From JANQHO01 sp965218075 (GTDB lineage: Bacteria > Bacteroidota > Bacteroidia > Flavobacteriales > Schleiferiaceae), in NCBI GenBank assembly GCA_965218075.1, contig CBDCJZ010000003.1, forward strand, positions 1,054,001 to 1,118,000: a DNA stretch of 64,000 nucleotides, read 5' to 3'. The translations under genes and the position numbers were made by a program. Below are positions 28,515 to 38,901 of the stretch, in pieces. Within the stretch, counting starts at the first letter, position 1. Every line of letters starts with the position of its first letter. The notes below the pieces were generated by a model. The model saw only the letters and a program-made list of their open reading frames with translations, did not search any database and was not told where the DNA came from.

Positions 28515-30975
28515 TTAACCGACCTCCTGGATAGACGGATTGCCCTTGTGGTCAATCTTCATTTTGTACTTGCGTTCCAATGTCTTTCTTAGTAGGCTTC
28601 TGGGTGCGCTTATGTATTTGGAATAACGAAGCCCTTTCATATAATTTTCTATAAAACCCCAATCAATATCACTATTCGATTTTTTAAGAGGAAGTTTTAT
28701 TTTTGTTTGCCTTATTCGGATCTGATTGTATTTTCTTCCGTATGAATAACGATACTGATCCTTGTTGATGATCGTTGCTAAAAATAATCCTCGAAAAACA
28801 TTCAACTCAAACCTTGGTATCAGTTTTTCTACATGATCACTAGCCGAAAACTCGAATGGTTGGTAAGCACAAAATCCTATGACTGCACTGTCTATCGTTA
28901 AAACATTCCCTTGTTCCGAACTGCAATCGTACAAAGTCCCGCACACCATTATTGGTGGCTTGTGTCGTAATGTACGGATACGACTTGTTGTTCTTATGGT
29001 ATTCTTCAAGAACTTTTCTGTCTGTGGTTTTGGTCCCTCGGACAGTAAAAAGTTCCTTGATTGTGACAGTCCCCCAACTTGAAACACTCAAAGATAATTT
29101 GTTATTTATCAACGGTTCCTGTGAAACTATCTCAACGAGTTCACTGGAAAACAAAAAAGTCAGGTAATTTCTCATTGTAATTTCAAAACACTTATCATCC
29201 AGTTCTTCAAAATCTGTTTCTATATATGGTTCTACTAGCCATTCATCTTTGTAATTGACTGACTTAAGAACTGAACATCCAGTCTTCTCAACCCTGTCGA
29301 AATAACTACTCAACCACGCATTTTTAATTTCTGTTTCATATTTTTTGTAATAGTCTATCCTGCCATATGGACGAACATTAATGAACCCGTCATCTTTCCA
29401 GAATCCAAACCATGATTTCACTTTATTGTTATGCGGCTTGTGAGCTTCAAAAACCAATACACAAGTGACAGCATTTTTATCACTACTCTCAAAAAGAGTA
29501 TTCGGCATGCTCATAACAGCTTTCAGGGTATGGTGTTCAAGCAATTTTTTCTTAACCAATTCATTGCCTGATTTTGTGTTCATGGCGCATGATTGTGGAA
29601 CGATTGCGACACATATTCCGTTTGGTTCGAGAAGGGTCAGGGCATTCCACACAAACTCCAATTCCTTATGTCCATTCTTTTTCGCATAAGGTGGATTTAA
29701 GAAAGCAACCGTAGGTTTTAGATTTCTAATATCTGCCGGGTCTATCTCAAAGCAGTCCTGCTGATAAATATTAGACTTACCGTCCCCTCTCAGCATCATA
29801 TTGGTACAGGCCAGACAAAACATCTTCGGATTATTTTCAATGCCTGCCAGTTGCCGAGTGTGTATGTGTTTAATCTTTTTTGTATCCTTATTGGCCTCCT
29901 TTTCCATCCTTTTCATTGCAGCAATTAAAAACCCTCCCGTGCCGCAACAATTATCAATTACAACACTGTCTTTATTTACACCAGCCAGTTCACAAAATAA
30001 TTCGGTTATATGATGGGGGGTCAGGACAATTCCCAGTCCTCCATCGCCATTTGCATACTTAAGGAAATGAATATAAAAAAGACCCAATATGTCGTGAAAT
30101 TTATAATCCTTAGAAAAAGGCTGTATGTTTTGCTCTGTCTCTCGAATTAAATCTTTCAGGTGTGTATTCGGCGATCCGTCCCTGTTTTTATCAGTAATAA
30201 TCTTTGTATTTGTATTTAAGAAACTATATGTCTGCATCATAGTTTCTGTCTTTAATGTGCCGATGTTGTCTCTCTCTAACCTCTCTTTAATAGCAGTCAG
30301 TAAAAGATTGGAAACCTCCTTAGGTGTTTCCTTTGTTTTATATCCAGCACAAAACCCGTCATCTTCCAAAGCCAGTAATATACTGCTTACAATAAGGGGT
30401 CGATGTGTTTCTTCAAATTCAAAATCATCACGAAGTCTCTGGTTAAGAGTTTTTGAATATTCTTTTAAATCCTTAACCGCCACCTCAGTTTTGTCTGTAT
30501 CTTGTTGTAATATAGACAAGTAATTTTCAGCGGATAGAAGCGTATTAATGTTTAAATCCTTATAATCTGACTTTCCTTGAATTTGCAAAAAAGTGTCGAT
30601 ACATAAATCGAGTTCTTTTTCTCCCGATACACCGACAGCGATCACATCAAATTCCTTTGAGAGATAAGAGGCATATAACAATGCCCCATCAACTGCGTAA
30701 TCTGCATATTCTTGGAGCGTGTCGCTCTTGTGTTTTGTTGGGTCCGCCTTACACTCTATAACTGTTAGAAGGCTGCTATTTTCAAATGTAATTATAAACT
30801 CTGGATAACCTGCGCCTGTCCCAGTCTTGGATGCTGTTTTCAATAACTTCTGTATGTTGTGTTTATCGGATTTCTGCTCCTCAATCCAAATATGCCGCCC
30901 AGTCTCTTTTTTGTATTTTTCTTTAGCTTCTTTGAAATGTTCCCTGACAAAATCCTCCGTTTTTCGTTCATTCAC
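28515..30975 (-). pseudogene. Single-chain restriction-methylase-specificity enzyme (type IIG-like), frameshifted in its TRD
   Basis: Without the lesion the product is about 819 aa. Order: PD-(D/E)xK nuclease domain (about 40-130; PE59, E74-C-K76 in VIECKAD); helical linker; N6-adenine methylase with motif I DNCCGTGGFL (341-350) and motif IV NPPY (427-430); one target-recognition domain from about 630. An extra C at about 28932 shifts the frame after NNGVRDF, so the long frame stops at 28840 with junk residues, while the rest of the TRD (YDCSSEQGN onward) continues in another frame to 28515. GTG start at 30975, overlapping the transposase TGA as GTGA, suggesting translational coupling. If the shift is real the methylase could still be made, but sequence recognition would probably fail. 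A sequencing error is the alternative. Confidence 0.8.
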
Positions 30976-31214
30976 GCGGTGAGTTCCTCGTAGATGATAG
31001 TCTTGCCTTCCATTGCCTGAAACAGGCTGTTCAGGCGGTCTTGCGTATCCCGCTTACAATTGCCCTCATTCAGGCGGAAGGTAAACTCGTTGATGTACTG
31101 GCGGCAATGCTTCTTGCTCCAGTTGTGATAAACGCCATTGAAGCCGCGATTCAGGATAACCCCTACCCCCTTTTTCCCACGATGGGAATTATGAGTACAT
31201 TTCAACGATGTCAT
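30972..31214 (-). pseudogene. IS1595-type transposase, C-terminal remnant
   Basis: About 80 codons. The part from GFNGVYHNWSKKHCRQYINE through EFTFRLNEGN matches the end of ISXO2-like/IS1595 transposases, where a GxYHxxSxKHxxxYxxEFxFRxN block closes the DDE domain. The zinc ribbon and the catalytic acidic residues are absent. Base composition is visibly more GC-rich than the flanks. The first 20 codons of the open frame look unrelated and overlap the neighbouring gene, so the junction of the deletion is near 31150. Confidence 0.75.
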
Positions 31215-31647
31215 TGCTAAACGCGCGGTTTAATGCAAAACAAAGTTCCATGGTTATGTACTCTATTTTACTCCTATGCTTTTCATCTTTCCAAACATAT
31301 CTATAACTTTCCTGGTTATTCTTAATAACTAGAATACTGTAGTGATTGCATCTAAAGCTACCATCGTCAAAAATAGGGTCATCATTGAAAAAATCTAGCA
31401 ACGAATAAATTACTGTTTCCGGTTCAAAACCACCAGCCACACCCTTGCTAAATCTCTTTCTACAATTTGGGCAGTAGTTACAATCCAAAACCTTTTGATA
31501 CGAATAGCTTTGATCATCACTTTTGATCATCACAATATCATTCGTAACTAAATATCCATCAAAATCATGTAAAGATTGTACATCACGCTTTTTGCCCGAG
31601 TTCTTGATCTTTCTCAGTAGATGGTTTTCTATCTTTATTGTCTTCAT
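31189..31647 (-). CDS. Unknown 152-aa protein inside the IS1595-type element
   Basis: ATG 31647. Basic N-terminus, then a CNYCPNCRKRF pair that could bind zinc and a second Cys-His stretch (RCNHYS). Rich in Asn, Asp and Tyr; no signal peptide. I do not recognise a family. It is the first gene after the right inverted repeat, ahead of the transposase remnant, so it is either a passenger gene or material that replaced the transposase N-terminus. Confidence 0.55.
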   Translation of the reverse strand: MKTIKIENHLLRKIKNSGKKRDVQSLHDFDGYLVTNDIVMIKSDDQSYSYQKVLDCNYCPNCRKRFSKGVAGGFEPETVIYSLLDFFNDDPIFDDGSFRCNHYSILVIKNNQESYRYVWKDEKHRSKIEYITMELCFALNRAFSNDIVEMYS

Positions 31648-31790
31648 TTTCCTTATCTACTTTTTTCTTGAATTTTGGCTTATTTTTCTTTATTGGTAAA
31701 TACTCAGTGCGAATCAATTAACTATGACTTAAATATAGCAAAGAACTTAAAGTTTGTCAAGTAATGTTCCAAAAATATTTGTACTTTTTG

Positions 31791-31812
31791 TCAGCTAATC
31801 TTTACAATTCCC
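31791..31812 (-). repeat. Right terminal inverted repeat of the element
   Basis: Exact reverse complement of 28482-28503, ending in CCC and followed by the second TTTTAATA target copy (31813-31820). Confidence 0.9.
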
Positions 31813-31847
31813 TTTTAATATATTCACAAGTTTTTCAATTCACCTTC

Positions 31848-32828
31848 TTACTTCACCTCCTCCAGCAAATCTACCAGTTTGCTTAGATCAGGTGTGATAA
31901 TAATCTCTGTTCTGCGGTTTTGAGCTTTGCCTTCGGGGGAATTGTTGTCGGCTACTGGTATGTATTCACTACGCCCAGCAGCGGTGATTTTTTCTGGTTT
32001 TACCCCTTCATTAGCTATAAGGATTTTTACAATGCTCGTGGCTCGCATTACTGAAAGGTCCCAATTATCTTTTATTATGGTATGACCGTTAAAGGCGTCA
32101 CTGTCAGTGTGACCTTCTACCATGACGTTAAGGCTGGGATTTTCAGCAAGTGCCACTGCCAGTTGCTCCAACGCCTGTCTTCCATCACCCTTCACCGTCC
32201 ATCTGGCACTGGGAAACAATAAGCTGTTTTCCAGCAAAACATATACCCCATCGTCTTTTAATTCTACAGTGAGACCTTTGCCATGGAAGTTAAACAAGGC
32301 GTCCATCACACGTTTACGCACATAGTTTATTATGGAGTCTTTCCTAATGATCAATGATTCCAGTTCATATACTCGAACTTTGCGTTTTTGCAGTTCTTTA
32401 GAGAGATATTCTAAGTGATTTTGCTCGGTAGTAAGCGAATCTTCTTTGACTTGTAATTCTTTTTGCAGATCTTGCAGCCTTTTCATTAACTGTCTGTTCT
32501 CAACTTCACTACTAGTCAGTAAAATATTGTTATCTTCTAGCAAAAACTCATAGGCATTGTTTAGTTCCTTGTACTTTTCTTGTAGCTGATGATACTCTTT
32601 TTCCTTAAAAGCAATATCGGCTTTCACCTTCTCTACTGCTTTTTGTAGTGAAGTTAGCTTCATTCCCACAACTTCTATAGCAGAAGATAATTCTTCATTT
32701 TTCTTTTTCAATTCGACATTTTCTGCCCGTTGTCGTTTATGTTTAGATTGTAGCTCTTCGTATAACTTGCTGGACACGCAAGAGTTTAAACTAGAGAATA
32801 TGATCAGGATAGATATTATTCTTTTCAT
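31848..32828 (-). CDS. OmpA-family lipoprotein with coiled coil
   Basis: 326 aa. Signal peptide ending in lipobox LNSC (cysteine at residue 17). Residues about 25-180 are a long heptad-rich coiled coil. The C-terminal OmpA/Pal-like peptidoglycan-binding domain (about 205-320) has FPSARWTV, VEGHTDSD and NRRTEIIITP motifs. Probably tethers the outer membrane to the cell wall. Intact; the stop is 28 nt from the target duplication of the mobile element. Confidence 0.9.
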   Translation of the reverse strand: MKRIISILIIFSSLNSCVSSKLYEELQSKHKRQRAENVELKKKNEELSSAIEVVGMKLTSLQKAVEKVKADIAFKEKEYHQLQEKYKELNNAYEFLLEDNNILLTSSEVENRQLMKRLQDLQKELQVKEDSLTTEQNHLEYLSKELQKRKVRVYELESLIIRKDSIINYVRKRVMDALFNFHGKGLTVELKDDGVYVLLENSLLFPSARWTVKGDGRQALEQLAVALAENPSLNVMVEGHTDSDAFNGHTIIKDNWDLSVMRATSIVKILIANEGVKPEKITAAGRSEYIPVADNNSPEGKAQNRRTEIIITPDLSKLVDLLEEVK

Positions 32829-32936
32829 CTCTAAGATGATTCTAAAAAACTAATATACATAATCCTGCTAGTGCTAGATCAAATTTTAGTCAAAAGTTAA
32901 TAACGATGCTTTGTTAGTCCATCGCCTGTGTACTAC

Positions 32937-33701
32937 TTAATCAATTTCCAACAAAATGGGACAATGATCGGAATGTCGAGTTTCTGGTAAAATAGCGGCT
33001 CTTTTCAAACGCTTTTCCATCGGTTGGGTAGCCATGTGGTAATCAATACGCCACCCCTTGTTATTGGCACGGGAATTGGCCCGATAACTCCACCAACTAT
33101 AATGATGTGGTTCTTGATTAAAATAACGGAAAGTATCAATAAAACCGCTATCAATAAAACCGCTTACCCATTTTCTTTCTTCAGGCAAAAAACCGGAGGA
33201 AGTAGCATTGCGAACAGGGTCATGAATATCGATCGGTTTGTGACAAATATTGTAATCGCCAGAAACAATTAGGTTGGGAAATTCTTTTTTCAATTCGTTA
33301 ATGTATTTCTGGAAATCTCCCAAAAAGCGCATTTTAACTTCCTGTCGATAGTCGCCACTACTACCAGATGGAAAGTATACATTAATAATCGAAATATTCC
33401 CGTAATCAGCTCGTAATACACGTCCCTCCTCATCTATATAGTCAATGCCACAGCCTGCCTCTACGTGATCTGGCTCTCTTTTGGTGAGGATTCCCACTCC
33501 GCTATAGCCCTTCTTTTTTTGTGCACTGTGCCAAAAACTTTGATAGCCCAGTTCTTGAAGTAGAAAAGGTTCAATCTGATCAGATTGTGCCTTAGTTTCT
33601 TGAATGCATAGTACATCCGGTTCAGCAGCTCTTATCCAATCCTTCAAGCCCTTCTTAAGGGCAGCTCGTATACCATTTACGTTATATGAAATAATTTTCA
33701 T
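32937..33701 (-). CDS. xth: Exodeoxyribonuclease III
   Basis: 254 aa, normal length. AP endonuclease and 3'-5' exonuclease of base-excision repair. Conserved motifs in order: SYNVNGIRAA, IQETKAQ, YFPSG, SGDYNICH (catalytic Asp/Asn), RIDYH and the C-terminal SDHCPI histidine. ATG 33701, divergent from the large surface-protein gene with 68 nt between. Complete. Confidence 0.95.
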   Translation of the reverse strand: MKIISYNVNGIRAALKKGLKDWIRAAEPDVLCIQETKAQSDQIEPFLLQELGYQSFWHSAQKKKGYSGVGILTKREPDHVEAGCGIDYIDEEGRVLRADYGNISIINVYFPSGSSGDYRQEVKMRFLGDFQKYINELKKEFPNLIVSGDYNICHKPIDIHDPVRNATSSGFLPEERKWVSGFIDSGFIDTFRYFNQEPHHYSWWSYRANSRANNKGWRIDYHMATQPMEKRLKRAAILPETRHSDHCPILLEID

Positions 33702-33769
33702 GCGCTATTTCGTTTAAGCTAAAGCAAAGATTAAAATTAACTACTAATATTGAAAGCTTAATTGCTGAT

Positions 33770-36700
33770 TTGAGGTTTGGGCTTATTTATGCTTGTTTGA
33801 TCTTCATTCCTACCACTAGCTGGTCGCAGGAAGAAATGAGTTTATGGAAGCCTGATCGTCAGCTAGTTATTACTAGCTTTACCGATTCACTTTTCTTAGA
33901 TACAGCTCTGGTTCTGGGCACTACCTTACGAATAATTGATTTGGAAGGGAATATATTAGACCCTTCTGCTTATGATTTGAAAGAGAATCAAAAAGGTTTT
34001 TACCTGAAGTTTAAAGAAACTCAAAAAGATACTTTAGAGATTAGTTACCATGTTGCTAGTTTAAACCTCGGCAAATATTTCAAGCATAAAGATACTTCTC
34101 TAATTTTATCCGTCACCCAAAAACCAGATTTTCTCTATAGGTACCAGAATCCCTCATCTACATTTACACCTTTTCGAGGGCTGGATTCCAAGGGAAGTAT
34201 CAGCAGAGGCATTTCCATAGGCAATAACCAAAATACAGTACTTAACAGCTCATTCAACCTCCAGCTATCGGGTAATCTGGGTAATAAAACTGAAATACGC
34301 GCTAGTATTACCGACAAGAGTATTCCGGTACAGGCTGATGGCTACACTCAACAATTACGGGAATTCGATCGTGTGTACGTCGAGCTCGAAAATATTGATT
34401 TTGGGATACTTCAGGCTGGCGATCATAATATTACTTCAACGCAAAACTATTTCCTGCAATTTGATAAGCGAGTTAGCGGAGCGAGTATTTTCACTCAACT
34501 AGGACGAGATAAAGCTCTCTGGCCCATCCAATTACAGGGAGGTATTGCTCGAGGGAAATTTGCGCGTAACCGTTTCCAAGGAAGGGAGGGCAATCAAGGT
34601 CCATATAAACTCACTGGAGCCAATGGCGAGCAGTTCATCATTATCATCTCTGGCTCGGAACGAGTATATATCGACGGTATTTCAATGAAGCGTGGTCAAC
34701 AGTATGATTACCTTATCGATTACAACGCTGGAGAGATCACTTTTACTGTTCTACGACCCATTACCAAGGAGCGTAGAGTGGTAGTTGAATTTCAGTATAC
34801 TGAACAAAATTATTTGCGATCAGCTTTTTATGGAAGTGGAGGACATGAAAATGAAAAGTTCAAAGCTTTCGTACAATTTTACTCAGAGCAAGATAGTAAA
34901 ACCCAATCTTTAATAAACGAGGTCAGGGATGCTGAAAAAGAGATTTTAAGCAATACAGGTGACCGCATAAACGAGGCAGTAATTAGCACGATCCGCTCCA
35001 CCTCCTATTCTCCTGACCGTATTCTTTACCACCTAACAGACTCTCTCGGGTTTGATTCGGTTTTAGTATATACTAATGACTCTACTGGGCAATTATACCA
35101 GGCTTCTTTTACATTTTTGGGATCTGAAAAAGGGAATTATATCCTTTCTCAAAACAATGCCAATGGTAGAGTTTTTCAGTGGACTCCTCCAATAAACGGT
35201 ATTCCCCAAGGAAGCTACGAACCCGTAAGACAATTGATTGCACCAAATCAATTACAAATACTAGCATTGAAAACAGAACTCGATCTTAGCGACAACAGTA
35301 AATTGAGAGTTGACCTAGCGGGAAGTAAAAACGATCTTAATCTTTTTTCCAAATTAGATGAGAAAAATGATAGAGGGGCAGCTGGCCGTATTCAATACGA
35401 AGGACGAAAGGAATGGAGGAAGTCCGAACTTTTCGGCTCAGTCCATTATGAATTTAACCAAAATAGCTTTACTACTATAGAACGTATACGCAACGTAGAA
35501 TTTGCTCGCAACTGGAACCTTCCAATTAACTTCAACAGCGGCTTGCAATTGGCTGGCATTTCGATAGGCGTAAGAAAAGATCAAAATCAGCTAGCTTATA
35601 TCTCGGAGTTTTTGAATTTTGATCAATACGAAGGTTTTAAAAACATCCTGGTAGGTAAGCTCATAACAGATAATACTAACGGCATACTAACTACTTCCTG
35701 GTTAACTACCACTGATAGCGTAACATCAACAGATTTTTTGCGCGAAAAGGGTCGGGTGATACGGTTTTTAACTTCCAATTATTGGGTCGGTTTGAGCTCT
35801 GAAGGAGAATGGAATTTGCATAAAGCTAAGGGAACCGACACTCTGATTGGCAGTAGCTACAAATTTTTTCAATACAAGGCCTTTACTGGAATTGGTGATA
35901 CTTCTACTAGCTTTGCTGAACTTAGTTTCTTAAAGCGTTTTGATGACACTTCCAAGGGAGGTGAGTTTGTCAGATTTTCAAAAGTAAATACCTACGGCTT
36001 TCGTTCCAACCTTAAAACCAATTTTAATAGTGTTCTTCGAACTTATATCAATTTTCGTAGCCTGAAAATCTTGCAACCGGTGGAAAAGCAAATCGAACAC
36101 ACAATCACTTCCCGCCTCAACTATATTCAACGTCTGTTTAGGAATACTATCACAAGCATCACTTTCTACGAGACTGGTTCTGGCACAGAGTCCCGACGCT
36201 CCTTTAGCTATGTGGAAGTGCCAGCCAGAACAGGAACCTATACTCACGTAGATTACAATAATAACAATATTCGTGAATTAAATGAGTTTGAGATAGCCTC
36301 GCATGCTGATCAGGCGAATTTTGTGCGTATATTTACTCCTAACAACCAATTTGTACGAACTAGCCTCAATAAATTTGGTCAAAATCTGAATATCAACACT
36401 CCTTCGAATTGGAGCGGCCATGATGATTACCGGAAGATCTTGTCGCAATTTGCCCTGCTTTTTAGCTATCAGCTAGATCGGAAAACTTTACTTTCTGGCA
36501 ACTCAAATACCCTAAATCCCTTTGCTTCTGTTGAAAATGATAGTTTAATCGTCTCGCTTAATAATTCATTCCGAAGTACAATTTTCTTTAATCGTACAGC
36601 CACCAAATTTGGAATGGATTATACTTTTCTAAACTCAGATAATCGTTCATTGTTGAGTTTTGGAGTGGAGCAGAGAACTCAAACTGAAAATACAGCAAAT

Positions 36701-37201
36701 GTACGATACCAACTCAGCAAGCCTTTTATCTTCCGGACTAGTGGAACAGCTAAAAATAGTTCTACTAATTCTGCCAATTTTTCGAGCAGGAATTTCTCTA
36801 TTAAAGAATTTCGAAATAATTATTCTGTAGCCTATCAACCAACAGATCAATTAATATTAACTATTAGTTACCATTGGAATAATCAAAAATCCCTAGCGAA
36901 AAATTCTAATTTTTTGGTAAGTCAAAAAACTGGTTTGGAACTCTCTTATAAGCTTGCTGAAAGCATAACTTTTAAAAGCGAAGGAAATTATATCTTTAAT
37001 AATTTTAAAGGCTATACATCCAACCCTGTTGCCTATGAAATGCTTCAAGGATTAGAGCCGGGAAAGAATGCCACATGGATCTTAAACCTACAAACAACCT
37101 TTAGAAAAAATATATTGCTTATCATAAGTTATAATGGTCGGATAAGCAGAAGAAATGAGGCTATTCATACTGGCAGCATACAGTTTAAGGCACTTTTTTA
37201 A
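33770..37201 (+). CDS. Large beta-rich secreted or outer-membrane protein, function unknown
   Basis: 1,143 aa from a TTG start; the signal peptide (LIYACLIFIPTTSWS, cleavage near residue 19) follows at once and no in-frame ATG precedes it. The middle contains a motif seen in a conserved Bacteroidota protein family (SISRGISIGNNQ, LNLQLSGNLGNKTEI-like, DGYTQQLREFD, QAGDH). Alternating hydrophobic/aromatic strands run to the C-terminus (ending SIQFKALF), as in outer-membrane beta-barrels. I know of no assigned role. Monocistronic. Confidence 0.75.
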   Translation: MRFGLIYACLIFIPTTSWSQEEMSLWKPDRQLVITSFTDSLFLDTALVLGTTLRIIDLEGNILDPSAYDLKENQKGFYLKFKETQKDTLEISYHVASLNLGKYFKHKDTSLILSVTQKPDFLYRYQNPSSTFTPFRGLDSKGSISRGISIGNNQNTVLNSSFNLQLSGNLGNKTEIRASITDKSIPVQADGYTQQLREFDRVYVELENIDFGILQAGDHNITSTQNYFLQFDKRVSGASIFTQLGRDKALWPIQLQGGIARGKFARNRFQGREGNQGPYKLTGANGEQFIIIISGSERVYIDGISMKRGQQYDYLIDYNAGEITFTVLRPITKERRVVVEFQYTEQNYLRSAFYGSGGHENEKFKAFVQFYSEQDSKTQSLINEVRDAEKEILSNTGDRINEAVISTIRSTSYSPDRILYHLTDSLGFDSVLVYTNDSTGQLYQASFTFLGSEKGNYILSQNNANGRVFQWTPPINGIPQGSYEPVRQLIAPNQLQILALKTELDLSDNSKLRVDLAGSKNDLNLFSKLDEKNDRGAAGRIQYEGRKEWRKSELFGSVHYEFNQNSFTTIERIRNVEFARNWNLPINFNSGLQLAGISIGVRKDQNQLAYISEFLNFDQYEGFKNILVGKLITDNTNGILTTSWLTTTDSVTSTDFLREKGRVIRFLTSNYWVGLSSEGEWNLHKAKGTDTLIGSSYKFFQYKAFTGIGDTSTSFAELSFLKRFDDTSKGGEFVRFSKVNTYGFRSNLKTNFNSVLRTYINFRSLKILQPVEKQIEHTITSRLNYIQRLFRNTITSITFYETGSGTESRRSFSYVEVPARTGTYTHVDYNNNNIRELNEFEIASHADQANFVRIFTPNNQFVRTSLNKFGQNLNINTPSNWSGHDDYRKILSQFALLFSYQLDRKTLLSGNSNTLNPFASVENDSLIVSLNNSFRSTIFFNRTATKFGMDYTFLNSDNRSLLSFGVEQRTQTENTANVRYQLSKPFIFRTSGTAKNSSTNSANFSSRNFSIKEFRNNYSVAYQPTDQLILTISYHWNNQKSLAKNSNFLVSQKTGLELSYKLAESITFKSEGNYIFNNFKGYTSNPVAYEMLQGLEPGKNATWILNLQTTFRKNILLIISYNGRISRRNEAIHTGSIQFKALF

Positions 37202-37545
37202 TTTGCTGTTCTTTGGTAATTTCATTTGAATTCTTATTGAAAGAAGCTTTGGGAGAGAAAATAAGTTAGTACAAGCTGCTATTTTGATACAGGCAAATTT
37301 TACATAGAGTGAATTAATTCATTACCCGTATTTATCTCAGGCAGATTTCATTAGAATTATACCGGCTTTTTAGTGGTGGATATCGAGATGGCAAGGTGAG
37401 GCTTATTTTTTACAGCTCAGTACATTAGATATGTATAATTCTCATATATAATACAAGGGAAAAGCAAGGAGGCTTAAATCTTAATTTCGTTATCCTAACA
37501 ATTAAGGGTAATATCAGCTAAACTTTTTAATATGGAAATATGTTT
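37202..37545. other. Intergenic region between convergent genes
   Basis: 344 bp between the surface-protein and radA 3' ends. AT-rich; I see no clear terminator hairpin or gene. Confidence 0.5.
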
Positions 37546-38901
37546 TTACCCAAAAAGCTGTTGAAAAACTTCTTCAATCTTCCCACAAGAAATAATCTTA
37601 ATGGCAAACTTTTCCTTCTTCAATTTGCTATGGCTGCTGATAAATACCTCGTCAAAACCTAGTTTTTCTGCTTCTCTGATACGTTGCTCGATACGAGATG
37701 CGAGTCGTATCTCACCATTCAGCCCCACTTCGGCAGCAAAACAAACTTTAGGAATCAGAGGAATATCCTCATTGGAGGAAAGGATAGCCGCTATTACTGC
37801 CAAGTCAATGGCTGGATCCTCTACCCGTATGCCTCCAGTAATATTGAGAAAAACATCTTTAACTCCTAAAAGAAAGCCGCAACGTTTTTCAAGAACCGCC
37901 AGCAACATATTCAGCCTGCAAACATCAAAACCAGTAGTACTACGCTGAGGTGTACCGTAGACCGCACTGCTGATTAAGGCCTGTATTTCTATCAGCATGG
38001 GACGAATACCTTCTAGGGTAGCTGCTACAGCATTGCCACTAAGACCAACATTGCGTTTAGAAATGAGGATTTCAGAAGGATTGGAAACTTCTTGCAACCC
38101 ATTGTTCAACATTTCATAAATACCGATCTCTGCAGTAGAGCCAAAGCGATTTTTAGTAGCTCTTAGCAATCGATAAACATGGTTGCGGTCGCCCTCAAAT
38201 CGAACAACAATGTCTACCATGTGTTCCAGTATCTTAGGGCCGGCAATTTGGCCTTCTTTAGTAATGTGTCCAATCAGAAAAACAGGAGTATTTGTCTCCT
38301 TAGCAAATCGTATCAGTTCAGCAGTACATTGCCGTATTTGTGATACCGACCCAGGAACCGATTCAATGATCTGTGATTGTAAAGTTTGAATTGAATCCAC
38401 AATCAGAACCTCTGGTTTAACCAATTCCATTTGCTGAAAGATTTCCCGAGTATTAATAGCCGTTAAGAGATAGCATTTTTCGTTTTTAATTCCTATACGT
38501 TTAGCGCGAAGATGTATCTGTTGATCACTTTCCTCCCCGCTGATGTAAAGACATTTTTTACTGAGGTTAAGAGCTACTTGCAGCATGAGAGTACTCTTCC
38601 CTACCCCCGGTTCACCTCCAATTAATACAACAGAGCCTTCCACCACACCCCCACCCAAAACACGGTCCAACTCATTATCTGAAGAAGAAAATCGTTCGTT
38701 AGTATCTGTAGTAAAATTAGTAATAGCCTTTACTTTCGACTTTTTAGGAGCTGAGAACCCGGAATCTATTTTAGTAGAAGAGATAGAAATCACTTCTTCC
38801 TCTATAGCATTCCATTCACCACAACGATTGCATTGTCCCATCCATTTAGAGTGCTGGGCCCCACAATTCTGGCAGAAATAAGCAGTTTTAAGCTTAGTCA
38901 T
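37546..38901 (-). CDS. radA: DNA repair protein RadA
   Basis: 451 aa. C4 zinc finger at C10, C13, C24, C27; Walker A GGEPGVGKS at 95-103; the RadA-specific KNRFG motif near 255; C-terminal Lon-protease-like domain (from about 280). Branch-migrating helicase that processes recombination intermediates. ATG 38901. Complete. The next gene on this strand lies 222 nt upstream. Confidence 0.95.
   Translation of the reverse strand: MTKLKTAYFCQNCGAQHSKWMGQCNRCGEWNAIEEEVISISSTKIDSGFSAPKKSKVKAITNFTTDTNERFSSSDNELDRVLGGGVVEGSVVLIGGEPGVGKSTLMLQVALNLSKKCLYISGEESDQQIHLRAKRIGIKNEKCYLLTAINTREIFQQMELVKPEVLIVDSIQTLQSQIIESVPGSVSQIRQCTAELIRFAKETNTPVFLIGHITKEGQIAGPKILEHMVDIVVRFEGDRNHVYRLLRATKNRFGSTAEIGIYEMLNNGLQEVSNPSEILISKRNVGLSGNAVAATLEGIRPMLIEIQALISSAVYGTPQRSTTGFDVCRLNMLLAVLEKRCGFLLGVKDVFLNITGGIRVEDPAIDLAVIAAILSSNEDIPLIPKVCFAAEVGLNGEIRLASRIEQRIREAEKLGFDEVFISSHSKLKKEKFAIKIISCGKIEEVFQQLFG

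Larger units (their letters stand above)
28474..31820 (-). mobile_element. IS1595-family-type element carrying an R-M gene, transposase truncated
   Basis: The ends are 22-bp perfect inverted repeats starting GGG (28482-28503 and 31791-31812), flanked by a perfect 8-bp direct repeat TTTTAATA (28474-28481 and 31813-31820). GGG-starting ends and 8-bp target duplications are hallmarks of IS1595, and the only transposase-like sequence inside is an IS1595-type C-terminus. The body is 3,331 bp with all genes on the minus strand: unknown 152-aa protein, transposase remnant, and the fused restriction-modification gene, whose stop lies 11 nt from the left repeat. IS1595 elements with passenger genes are known. 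This copy has no full transposase and would need one in trans. It sits between ompA-like and comF-like genes without breaking either. Confidence 0.85.
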
